Assembly (NCBI RefSeq): GCF_001021065.1
Contig: NZ_CP011546.1
Location: 2,108,001-2,172,000, forward strand
DNA length: 64,000 bases
DNA from: Corynebacterium uterequi
GTDB taxonomy: Bacteria; Actinomycetota; Actinomycetes; Mycobacteriales; Mycobacteriaceae
Direction of reading: 5' to 3'
Below the pieces are notes generated by a model. The model made no database searches. It had not been told where the DNA came from and saw nothing but the letters and a program-made list of their open reading frames with translations. Position numbers and translations under genes: made by a program. Each line of letters opens with the position of its first letter. Within the stretch, counting starts at the first letter, position 1. Positions 19,875-27,712 of this stretch are shown piece by piece.

Positions 19875-19902
19875 ACACTAATGCACCGATCTGTCTAGTC
19901 AA
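19875..19902 (-). promoter_or_regulatory. Promoter of the cys cluster
   Basis: On the minus strand, -35 TTGACT (19897-19902) and -10 TAGTGT (19875-19880) are separated by 16 bases and lie about 30 bases upstream of the cysI ATG. Confidence 0.6.
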
Positions 19903-20053
19903 GCGACGGGAATTAGATTCACCGCCATCGCCTGACGTCGCTTCCCTATTGAACACCTGCTACCAGTCGGTTTAATACTTTTCACCCAGCCGTGCTGGAC
20001 CTGCACACCTATTTATGGAGATGAATATAAGGCCGCACCCTTCCATGACACGT

Positions 20054-20077
20054 ACCAATTGGTCTACATTGGTAGAC
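20054..20077. promoter_or_regulatory. Double palindrome in the cysI / fpr intergenic region
   Basis: ACCAATTGGT (20054-20063) is a perfect palindrome overlapping GTCTAC-ATTG-GTAGAC (20062-20077), a perfect 6-bp inverted repeat. In Corynebacterium the divergent fpr2/cysI region is controlled by McbR and CysR, and the McbR consensus contains TAGAC and GTCTA half-sites. Here the half-sites point inwards rather than outwards, so which regulator binds is open. Confidence 0.5.
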
Positions 20078-20116
20078 ACATCAGTTCACCAAGAGGCCAG
20101 AAAGAAAGGTCACCCC

Positions 20117-20530
20117 ATGGCACCCGCACCGCGCATCGCCATCGTCGGCGCTACACCCGCCGGCATCGCCGCCGCTGAACAGGCGGTCCGCGCGGGCATG
20201 TGCGTGGACCTTTTCGACGCCCGCCCCGTCGCCCATGGGCTCATCAGCAGCCAACGCCTCATCGACGGCGCCGTCGAAACCATCCCCGACGAATACCTCA
20301 CCCCGCACCTGCGGTTCTTCGGCAATGTCCGCATCGGCCACGACATCAGCTGGGCAGAGTTCAACGCGATCTACGCTGCTCACCAGGACATTGATCCAAT
20401 CCTCACCGCTCACTCACTGCCGGTCACGCGCTGGCACGGCTGGTTCCACCTCGACGACCACCTCCACCGCAACGCCTCAGACTGGACCCAACTCGCCGAA
20501 CGAGCGCGAGGCGTTCCAGTGTGCTTCTAG
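20117..20530 (+). pseudogene. Internally deleted ferredoxin-NADP reductase (FprA family)
   Basis: A 137-residue open frame with an AAAGGT Shine-Dalgarno before ATG 20117. Residues 1-80 match the FAD-binding N-terminus of FprA-type reductases: RIAIVGATPAGIAAAEQAVRAG, VDLFDARPVAHGLIS, LRFFGNVRIGHDISWAEFNAIY. The rest (ILTAHSLPVTRWHGWFHLDDH... to the stop) resembles the extreme C-terminus of the same family. The middle, about 300 residues with the NADP domain and most of the FAD domain, is missing although the frame stays open. Full-length members are about 450 residues. It sits where fpr2 is found in the corynebacterial cys cluster, so CysI probably draws electrons from another reductase. A stable short protein with another role cannot be excluded. 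Confidence 0.72.
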
Positions 20531-20589
20531 GCCGACGCCCGGCATAGCCGCCGGAGATCCCCCGGCCTCGCCGATCGACGCCAGATTTC

Positions 20590-20665
20590 CAAGCCTCGCC
20601 GCCCGCGTCGCTAAGGGGTGCCACACACCGACGCCACACCCCGCCACCCACACAACCGGCACCCC
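20590..20665. repeat. Diverged single copy of the 8.6-10.4 kb repeat unit
   Basis: GTCGCTAAGGGGTGCCACAC at 20606-20625 followed by ACCGACGCC and, about 40 bases on, CCGGCACCCCAACG reproduces the array unit, including the GGGGTGCC/GGCACCCC inverted arms. The middle is diverged. The rest of the 20531-20926 gap is GC-rich and shows no convincing gene. Confidence 0.8.
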
Positions 20666-20926
20666 AACGACGCAGAAGCCCGGCACACCACGCCCAGCCC
20701 CAAAACCGCCCGCCCACACAAGCCGGGCCCCGCACCTCGCGAACGCGCCGCAGCAGAAAACGATGCCCCACGTCGACCCGTCGCCCTCCACGGGCACCAC
20801 AAGCGTGAAGAATCTCAGCGATCCGTGGGCACGCTCGTGCCGGCCCCAACGAGCGTCGCCGAAATCACAGCGCACAAAAGCCTCGATGGCGGCCCCACCC
20901 CGAAACCGCCCCGAAACCACCCCGCG

Positions 20927-21862
20927 CTAGCCGAGTTCCTCGTCGAAGTAGTCGTCGTCGATCTCGTAGAGGGCGAATTCGCGGAACTTGTTGACGGCAA
21001 CGCCGTAGTTGAGCATGAGCCTCGTGAGCCGGATGCCGTCGATGAGCACGATCTTGCCGTGCCGGTAGCTCCGCGCGGAGGTCTCGGCGCGAGGCAGGAA
21101 TGCGGACGTGGTGATGAACACGCCGAGGGTCGCTCCGCGGGCGTCGAGGGAGCCCATGAAGTTGCGGATCTCGCGGTCGCCGACCTTGTTGTTATCGGCG
21201 TACTTCTTAGCTTGGATGTAGATGTTCGAGAGCCCGAGCGCGTCCTGGCTGATGATTCCGTCGATGCCGCCGTCGCCGGAGCGGCCGACGTGTTGCTTTT
21301 CTCCGTGGGCACCGCCGTACCCCATTGCCCAGAGCAGGTCGAGGACCGCTTTTTCGAAGAATTCCGGCGATGCGGCTTGCAGGCGCGTGCGCAGTTCGGT
21401 TTCGGTGCGGGCGTTGTAGGCCTGCTGTCCGGCGATGAGGGCTTCGACGGGATCGGTGTCTTCGTCGTGGGAGGTGTCAGCGCCGGCCGGGCTATCCGAC
21501 GTGCGGTTGCGGAGTTCCTGCTTGTAGGAGGACCACGGCTGCCATTCGAGGAGGTCTTTTTCGGAGTAGGCGCGGAGGTTGCGGGCGGCGACGACTAGCC
21601 CGTCGTCGGTGATGCGGTAGTGGGCTCGCTGGGGGCGTCGTACGAGGCCGGCGTGGACGAGGCTGGAGCAGGCCCAGTACAGGCGGTTGATGTAGCGGAG
21701 TTGGCCGGAGGAGAGTTTCTCGGCTTTGGCTTCTTCGGTGAGGCCAAGGTGGGCGGCGGCTAGCTCGGCGAGTTCCCGGAATCCGCGGACGGTGCCGTCG
21801 GCCAGCACGGCGAGCACCGCGGGGCGGAATTGGTCAATCGGCGGGGTGGCGAACTCGGTCAT
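20927..21862 (-). CDS. mrr: Mrr-like type IV restriction endonuclease
   Basis: A 311-residue protein. The N-terminal 100 residues form a winged-helix Mrr_N-like domain (LVRRPQRAHYRITDDGLVVAARN). A linker follows, then a PD-(D/E)xK nuclease domain with GRSGDGGIDGIISQDALGLSNIYIQAKKYA, where the Asp of GGIDG and the Q-x-K of IQAKK form the catalytic core. Mrr enzymes cut methylated foreign DNA. No methyltransferase or specificity subunit is adjacent, in line with a standalone methylation-dependent enzyme. It lies next to a copy of the dispersed repeat and the broken fpr gene. Confidence 0.88.
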   Translation of the reverse strand: MTEFATPPIDQFRPAVLAVLADGTVRGFRELAELAAAHLGLTEEAKAEKLSSGQLRYINRLYWACSSLVHAGLVRRPQRAHYRITDDGLVVAARNLRAYSEKDLLEWQPWSSYKQELRNRTSDSPAGADTSHDEDTDPVEALIAGQQAYNARTETELRTRLQAASPEFFEKAVLDLLWAMGYGGAHGEKQHVGRSGDGGIDGIISQDALGLSNIYIQAKKYADNNKVGDREIRNFMGSLDARGATLGVFITTSAFLPRAETSARSYRHGKIVLIDGIRLTRLMLNYGVAVNKFREFALYEIDDDYFDEELG

Positions 21863-22071
21863 AGGTGCTCCTTGGGCGGTGGTTTGGTACTGGCGTCTAG
21901 CCTATGGCCCGGGTGTGACAGCAGCGACGCGCTCTCGACGCTGCGTTCGTCCCGGCACCCCGAGAAAGCCAAAGAAGCCCGAGAAGCCCTGTGACGTCTG
22001 CGGGCCGGTGGCGTTGGTGTAGGTTGCCTTGTGGCTTCGCCGCTCATTTCCCCCTGTGTAAGGAGAACCCT

Positions 22072-22473
22072 TTGACTGTTGTTACGTTCGTTTGTCGCAC
22101 GAATTCTGGAAAGTCCCAGATGGCTGCCGCTGTCCTGCGGGGACTCGCGGTCGACGGCGTGCGCGTCCATTCCGCCGGCACCGAGCCGGGCGATGCGCTC
22201 AATGGCTTGGCCGTCGACGCGCTTGCGGAGCGCGGCTACTCCGTCGAGGGTGAGTCGCCCAAGCCGCTGACGCCGGAGCTGATTGACGCTTCGGACATCG
22301 TGGTGTTCCTCGGTAGCGAGGCGGAGGCCGACCTTCCCGAGGACGTGGCCAGCGAGCGGTGGGTGATCGTCGAGCCGTCGAGTGTGGGCGTCGACGGCGC
22401 GAAGCGGATGGCCCTGGTCCTGGACCATATTGAGGCCCGGGTTCGACGCCTGTCCGCATCGCTTTCTGCCTAG
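22072..22473 (+). CDS. LMW phosphatase-like arsenate reductase homologue
   Basis: A 133-residue protein of the low-molecular-weight tyrosine phosphatase / arsenate reductase fold. The N-terminal P-loop is VTFVCRTNSGKSQMAAAVL, a Cys-x5-Lys where Arg is usual; the general layout (SAGTEP, ALNGLAVDALAERGYS, SDIVVFLGSEAE) matches the family. The TTG at 22072 has an AAGGAG Shine-Dalgarno six bases upstream, and the longer upstream frame has none. Actinobacterial relatives couple arsenate reduction to mycothiol and mycoredoxin. No ars operon is adjacent, so the substrate is uncertain. Confidence 0.75.
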   Translation: MTVVTFVCRTNSGKSQMAAAVLRGLAVDGVRVHSAGTEPGDALNGLAVDALAERGYSVEGESPKPLTPELIDASDIVVFLGSEAEADLPEDVASERWVIVEPSSVGVDGAKRMALVLDHIEARVRRLSASLSA

Positions 22474-22560
22474 GCTGATAGTGGCGGGCTGGCCTCGCGC
22501 CTAGGGGGGTACGCTGACGGTTGAATCAGCAGAGCTCAACCCCCTTGGAGGGATCCCCGC

Positions 22561-24306
22561 GTGGCGCTCCTACGGCTTCTTTCCCGCTTCGGACGGCCCT
22601 TCAGCGCGGCCATTGTGGCCGTCATTGTGTTAAACCTGGTGAGCACGCTGGCTATTTTGTATCTGCCGTCGCTCAATGCCCGGATTATTGACGAGGGCGT
22701 GGTCACCGGCGATATCGGCCTCATTTGGCGCCTGGGCGGGGTCATGGTTGCGGTGGCCTTCGTGCAGGTGTTCGCCGCGGCGGTGGCGATCTGGTTGGCG
22801 GCGCGCGTCGCGATGGGCACGGGTCGGGCTATTCGTTCGGCGGTGTTTCGCCGGGTCATTTCCCTGCCGGTGGAGGACGTATCCGCCTTTGGTACGCCGA
22901 CGCTCATTACCCGCGGCACGAACGACGTGCAGCAGGTTCAGATGGTGTTTCTCGTCTTGCTCAGCTTCATGGTCGCGGCACCGATCACCATGATCGGCGG
23001 CGTAACTATGGCGTTTCGGGAGGACCCGGGGCTGTCGCCGCTGATCGTGGTGAGTGTTGTCGTGCTGACGTTGACGGTGGGTTTGCTGTGCGCACCGCTG
23101 GTGAACATGTTTGCCCGCTTTCAGACGCAGGTCGACGCCCTCAATGGGGTACTACGTGAGCAGATCGCAGGCATCCGGGTGGTGCGGGCCTTCGCCCGGG
23201 AGGATCACGAGGCGGCCCGTTTCGACGTGGCTAATCGGGACATTACGACGCTCAGTCTCAACATCGGCAAGCTTTTCGTGCTGTTGTTCCCGGCGTTGAT
23301 GTTCATCCTCAACGCGGCGACGGCTGCGGTGGTGTGGTTCGGCGGTCTCCGCGTCGGCGCCGGCGAGGTGGAGGTCGGCGCGTTGACGGCCTTTCTTCAG
23401 TATCTATTGCAGATCCTGTCGGCGGTGATGACAGCGGCGTTTGTGGTGGTGATGCTGCCGCGGGCGTTGGTGTGCGCGAGACGCATCGCCGAGTTGCTCG
23501 ACGCCTCCCCCTCCCGGATAGACGCGCCTGTGGACACCGCACCCGGGTCCGCGCCCGATAACTCCGCGGCTCTCGAATTGGAGGGGGTGTCCTTTGCGTA
23601 TCCCGGTGCGCAGGAACCGGTTGTCGCGGAGGTGAGCATTAGCGCGCGCCCTGGTGAGGTGATAGCCGTCATCGGCGCGACCGGGTCGGGCAAGTCCACC
23701 CTGTTGTCGCTCATCCCGCGGCTCCTCGCGCCGACGGAGGGTCGGGTGCTGCTCGGCGGCGTCGACGCCGCCACCCTGAGCCGTGCTGAGCTGTCCAAGC
23801 GGGTGCGGATGGTGCCGCAGAAGGCGTTTTTGTTCTCGGGGACGGTGGCGTCGAACCTACGCCTAGCGGACCCTGAGGCCACGGACGAGCAGCTGTGGGA
23901 GGCGCTGCGCGTGGCGCAGGCCGCGGACTTCGTGGCTGCCCACGAGCTGGGGTTGGCGATGCCCATTTCTCAGGGCGGAACGAACGTGTCCGGCGGGCAG
24001 CGGCAGCGCTTGTGCATAGCGCGAGCGCTCGTCGGCCGGGCGAGCGTGTACCTTTTCGACGATTCGTTTTCGGCGCTGGACATGGCCACGGATGCCCGGC
24101 TACGGAAGGCGCTGCGGCCGCGGCTAGCGGCGGCGACGACGGTGATGGTCGCTCAGCGGGTGTCGACGATCGCCCACGCGGATCGGATTTACGTCATCGA
24201 CGCGGGGCGGATCGTGGCGCACGGCAGCCACGCCGAGCTCATGGCGTCGAGCCGCACCTACCAGGACATTGTGAACTCCCAGATCACCGATGGAGGTCAA
24301 GAATGA
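22561..24306 (+). CDS. ABC exporter half-transporter A (degenerate ATP site)
   Basis: A 581-residue fused membrane and ATPase half-transporter. Six helices occupy about residues 15-300. The ATPase domain has Walker A VIGATGSGKSTLL and the canonical signature VSGGQRQRLCIARAL, but Walker B reads VYLFDDSFSALD, with Asp where the catalytic Glu is expected. That is the hallmark of the degenerate-site partner in heterodimeric exporters. GTG start with a GGAGG Shine-Dalgarno. It overlaps the second half-transporter by ATGA. The substrate cannot be read from sequence; the family exports drugs, lipids or peptides. Confidence 0.92.
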   Translation: MALLRLLSRFGRPFSAAIVAVIVLNLVSTLAILYLPSLNARIIDEGVVTGDIGLIWRLGGVMVAVAFVQVFAAAVAIWLAARVAMGTGRAIRSAVFRRVISLPVEDVSAFGTPTLITRGTNDVQQVQMVFLVLLSFMVAAPITMIGGVTMAFREDPGLSPLIVVSVVVLTLTVGLLCAPLVNMFARFQTQVDALNGVLREQIAGIRVVRAFAREDHEAARFDVANRDITTLSLNIGKLFVLLFPALMFILNAATAAVVWFGGLRVGAGEVEVGALTAFLQYLLQILSAVMTAAFVVVMLPRALVCARRIAELLDASPSRIDAPVDTAPGSAPDNSAALELEGVSFAYPGAQEPVVAEVSISARPGEVIAVIGATGSGKSTLLSLIPRLLAPTEGRVLLGGVDAATLSRAELSKRVRMVPQKAFLFSGTVASNLRLADPEATDEQLWEALRVAQAADFVAAHELGLAMPISQGGTNVSGGQRQRLCIARALVGRASVYLFDDSFSALDMATDARLRKALRPRLAAATTVMVAQRVSTIAHADRIYVIDAGRIVAHGSHAELMASSRTYQDIVNSQITDGGQE

Positions 24307-26261
24307 CCCGCGATAACGCCCAGGACATGACCGAGGAGGAGCTGCTGGCGCTGGAGAGCACGCTGAGCGGCGACGAATGGTCAGGCTCAGCGCCGCGTTC
24401 CGCGAAGAACTTCTGGCCGTCGTTGCTGCGGCTAGTGGGCCTGCTCGCGCCGCACAAACTCCGTCTCGGGCTTGTGATTGTGATGTTGCTGGCCTACGTG
24501 GGGTGCTACGCGGTGGCACCACTGGTGCTGGGCCGGGCGATGGATGTGATCTTTGCCGGGGCGGTCAGTTCCCGGCTGCCGGCGGGCGCCACCGCGGAGG
24601 ACATCGTCGCGCAGGCGCAGGCGCAGGGCCGGGACACCCTGGCGGACATGTTGGGGTCGATGCAGCTAACCCCCGGCGTGGGCATTGACGTTTCCGCCCT
24701 GGCGTGGCTGGTGGTGGTGATGGTAGCGATCTACGCGGCGGCGTCGTTGCTGAGTTGGGGGCAGGGATTCGTCCTCAACGCCATGGTGATGGACGTCGTC
24801 TACGCGCTTCGCGTGGATGTGGAAGCGAAGCTCAACGCGCTGCCGCTGAGCTATGTGGACGGCCAGCAGCGCGGAGATGTTCTGTCAAGGACCACGAACG
24901 ATGTCGACAACGTCCAGCAGACGTTGCAGCAGGCACTGTCCCAGGCGTTGCAGTCGATACTGCTGATTATCGCGTTCATCGTCATGATGGTGACGGTGAG
25001 TTGGCAGTTGGCGGCGGTGACGATGCTGTCGATTCCGCTGACGGCGGCCGTCGTGGCGATTATCGGCTCTCGGTCGCAGCGGGAGTTTAAGACGCAGTGG
25101 CGCGCCACCGGGCAGCTGGGCGGGCACATCGAGGAAAGCTTCACCGGGCATGAGGTCATCACCCTGTTCGGCCGCGGCGACGCCGCCGTGGAGCTCTTCG
25201 ACGAGCGTAATGACGAGCTCTTCCGGGCGTCGGCGCGCGCCCAGTTCCTGTCTGGGCTCATCATGCCGGTGATGCAGTTCGTTTCGTACCTGTCCTATGT
25301 GGCTATCGCAGTGCTTGGCGGGCTCAAGGTCGCGCACGGTTCGATCAGCCTCGGCGCGGCGACGGCGTTCATCCAGTATTCCCGGCAGTTCAACCAGCCC
25401 CTCGGGGAGCTGGGCGCGATGGCGCAGATGGTGCAGTCCGGGGTGGCGTCGGCGGAACGGGTCTTTGAGCTACTCGACGCCCCGGAGGAGGCTGACGACG
25501 ACGCCTCGTCGTCCCTGCCTTTGCCGGCGCGCGGCCTGGTCGAGTTCCACGACGTGGACTTCTCCTACTCCCCCGACACCAAGCTCATTCAAGGGCTGTC
25601 GCTGCGGGTTGAGCCCGGCCAGACGGTGGCCATCGTGGGCCCCACGGGTGCCGGGAAGACGACGCTGGTCAACCTCATCATGCGTTTCTATGAGCTCGAC
25701 GCCGGGCGGATCACCATCGACGGGGTGGACATCCGTACGCTGTCTCGCCAGCAGCTGCGCTCCCAGGTGGGCATGGTGTTGCAGGATGCCGTGCTTTTTG
25801 ACGGCACCATCCGGGACAACATCCGCTACGGGCGGCTCGACGCCAGCGACGACGACGTGCTCGCCGCGGCGAAGGCCAGCTACGTGGATCGCTTCGTGCA
25901 CGCGTTGCCGGACGGGTATGACACGCGCATCGACGCAGATTCCGGTGCGCTCTCGGTCGGTGAACGCCAGCTCATCACCATCGCACGGGCGTTCGTGGCT
26001 CGCCCCGCGCTGCTCATCCTTGACGAGGCGACAAGCTCCGTCGACACCCGCACGGAGGTGTTGGTGCAGGAGGCGATGGCGGCGTTACGGGCCGACCGGA
26101 CCTCCTTCGTCATCGCCCACCGCTTGTCCACGATCCGCACTGCGGACCACATCGTGGTCATGGAGAACGGGCAGATCGTGGAGCAGGGCAGGCATGAGGA
26201 GCTGTTGGCGGCCAAAGGGGCGTATTTCCGGCTGTATCAGGCACAGTTCGACGCCGAGTAG
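24303..26261 (+). CDS. ABC exporter half-transporter B (catalytic ATP site)
   Basis: A 652-residue partner of the preceding gene, starting at ATG 24303 inside ATGA. It has a longer polar N-terminus and an insert between the first two helices (about residues 80-130). The ATPase domain carries Walker A IVGPTGAGKTTLV and an intact Walker B LLILDEATSSVD, but a weakened signature, LSVGERQLITIARAF. Together with the partner's good signature and poor Walker B, this gives one consensus and one degenerate ATP site, as in TM287/288-type exporters. A short GCGCGG/CCGCGC stem follows the stop. Confidence 0.93.
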   Translation: MTRDNAQDMTEEELLALESTLSGDEWSGSAPRSAKNFWPSLLRLVGLLAPHKLRLGLVIVMLLAYVGCYAVAPLVLGRAMDVIFAGAVSSRLPAGATAEDIVAQAQAQGRDTLADMLGSMQLTPGVGIDVSALAWLVVVMVAIYAAASLLSWGQGFVLNAMVMDVVYALRVDVEAKLNALPLSYVDGQQRGDVLSRTTNDVDNVQQTLQQALSQALQSILLIIAFIVMMVTVSWQLAAVTMLSIPLTAAVVAIIGSRSQREFKTQWRATGQLGGHIEESFTGHEVITLFGRGDAAVELFDERNDELFRASARAQFLSGLIMPVMQFVSYLSYVAIAVLGGLKVAHGSISLGAATAFIQYSRQFNQPLGELGAMAQMVQSGVASAERVFELLDAPEEADDDASSSLPLPARGLVEFHDVDFSYSPDTKLIQGLSLRVEPGQTVAIVGPTGAGKTTLVNLIMRFYELDAGRITIDGVDIRTLSRQQLRSQVGMVLQDAVLFDGTIRDNIRYGRLDASDDDVLAAAKASYVDRFVHALPDGYDTRIDADSGALSVGERQLITIARAFVARPALLILDEATSSVDTRTEVLVQEAMAALRADRTSFVIAHRLSTIRTADHIVVMENGQIVEQGRHEELLAAKGAYFRLYQAQFDAE

Positions 26262-26354
26262 CGCGGTTTCCCCGCGCCGGCCAGGGTTTATAGGCGGTTC
26301 CGACCAATCGATTCCCCACTACCCCCCATTTGGGTATCAATGCCGGCCGTGGCG

Positions 26355-26383
26355 TTGCACGGTCGGCAAAAGCTACCTATGGT
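26355..26383 (+). promoter_or_regulatory. ahpC promoter
   Basis: -35 TTGCAC (26355-26360), a 17-base spacer and -10 TATGGT (26378-26383) lie about 60 bases upstream of ahpC. I did not find a convincing OxyR site by eye. Confidence 0.65.
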
Positions 26384-26442
26384 CGAAGGCAAGAGTGCGG
26401 CACCGGCCGCGCTAGCGATCACTATCGAAAGGACTGTCATCC

Positions 26443-27039
26443 ATGGCTATCTTGACCGTTGGCGAGAAGTTCCCCGAGTTCGAACTGCTGGCCCTCAAGG
26501 GCGGCGACCTGCACGAGGCTAACGCCCAGTCCCCGGAGGACTACTTCGAGACCGTCTCCCTCGACAAGTACGAGGGCAAGTGGAAGGTCGTCTTCTTCTA
26601 CCCGAAGGACTTCACCTTCGTCTGCCCGACCGAGATCGCCGCCTTCGGCGAGCTCGACGAGGAGTTCCAGGACCGCGACACCCAGATCCTCGGCGGGTCC
26701 ACCGATAACGAGTTCGCTCACTTCAACTGGCGCGCCACCCACCCGGAGCTCAAGGGCGTTCCCTTCCCGATGTTCTCCGACATCAAGCACGAGCTCATCC
26801 GCGCCCTCGGCGTGGAGAACGCCAACGGCGTTGCCGACCGTGCCACCTTCATTATCGACCCGGATGGCATCATCCAGTTCGTCTCCGTCACCCCGGATGC
26901 CGTCGGCCGCAACGTCGACGAGGTCCTGCGCGTGCTCGACGCCCTGCAGTCCGAAGAGGTGTGCGCCTGCAACTGGCAGGCCAACGACCCGACCAAGAAC
27001 ATCAACAAGATGGACGTTGTCCAGGAGTCGCTCAAGTAA
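26443..27039 (+). CDS. ahpC: Alkyl hydroperoxide reductase AhpC
   Basis: A 198-residue 2-Cys peroxiredoxin reducing peroxides and peroxynitrite. The peroxidatic Cys61 lies in [16 protein letters not shown], and two C-terminal cysteines (174 and 176, in VCACNW) follow. This three-cysteine pattern and numbering agree with the Mycobacterium tuberculosis AhpC, which is recycled by AhpD rather than AhpF. ATG 26443 has a GAAAGGA Shine-Dalgarno. The stop overlaps the ahpD start (TAATG). Confidence 0.97.
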   Translation: MAILTVGEKFPEFELLALKGGDLHEANAQSPEDYFETVSLDKYEGKWKVVFFYPKDFTFVCPTEIAAFGELDEEFQDRDTQILGGSTDNEFAHFNWRATHPELKGVPFPMFSDIKHELIRALGVENANGVADRATFIIDPDGIIQFVSVTPDAVGRNVDEVLRVLDALQSEEVCACNWQANDPTKNINKMDVVQESLK

Positions 27040-27563
27040 TGTCGATCGATAATCTCAAGGCGTCACTGCCGGACTACGCCAAGGACCAGAAGCTCAACAT
27101 CGGCTCCCTCATCCGCAACTCTGCGCTCTCCGAGCAGCAGCTGTGGGGCACCCTTGTCGCGGCCGCCGCGGCCGCTCGCAACGAGCGCGTGTTCAAGGAG
27201 ATCGCCGAAGATGCAAAAGAGCACCTTAGCGACGAGGCGTTCAACGCGGCCCTCGCCGCCGCGTCCGTCATGGCGATGAACAACGTTGCCTACCGTGCGA
27301 AGGGCTGGCTAGGCGATGATTACGCACAGGTGAAGTTCGGCCTGCGCATGAACATCATCTCTAAGCCGGGTGTAGACAAGGCCGACTTCGAGCTGTGGAA
27401 CACCGCCGTTTCCACCATCAACGGTTGCGAGCATTGTACCCTTGCCCACGAGAAGACTCTCCGCGAGGAAACCCTCACGAAGGAGCAGATCTGGGAGTCC
27501 ATCAAACTGGCCTCCGTCGTCAATGCTCTAGCTCTCACTCTTGAGGTGGAGTCCTTCCGCTAG
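27039..27563 (+). CDS. ahpD: Alkyl hydroperoxidase AhpD
   Basis: A 174-residue all-helical AhpD that reduces oxidised AhpC using lipoyl proteins. Active cysteines 130 and 133 lie in [13 protein letters not shown], with the proton-relay His (C-x6-H type) just after; positions match the mycobacterial enzyme. The ATG overlaps the ahpC stop by one base. Two hairpins follow the gene, at 27572-27585 and 27611-27632. Confidence 0.96.
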   Translation: MSIDNLKASLPDYAKDQKLNIGSLIRNSALSEQQLWGTLVAAAAAARNERVFKEIAEDAKEHLSDEAFNAALAAASVMAMNNVAYRAKGWLGDDYAQVKFGLRMNIISKPGVDKADFELWNTAVSTINGCEHCTLAHEKTLREETLTKEQIWESIKLASVVNALALTLEVESFR

Positions 27564-27571
27564 AGGCCTTC

Positions 27572-27632
27572 CTTAGCTGGCTAAGCAGGCAGGCTCATCT
27601 CACCGATAGTGCCCGTCGCCGAGGCGACGGGC
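27572..27632 (+). terminator. Two hairpins after ahpD
   Basis: CTTAGC-TG-GCTAAG (27572-27585) and a perfect 10-bp stem with arms GCCCGTCGCC and GGCGACGGGC (27611-27632). No T-run follows either. They mark the end of ahpCD and the left edge of the low-GC island. Confidence 0.5.
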
Positions 27633-27712
27633 GCTCGTCACGGGGCGCAACCGGTTCGAACGGTCCCAAGGATAGGTTTCGAGAGTCCTACCTCCTCGGC
27701 GTTCCAAATAGA

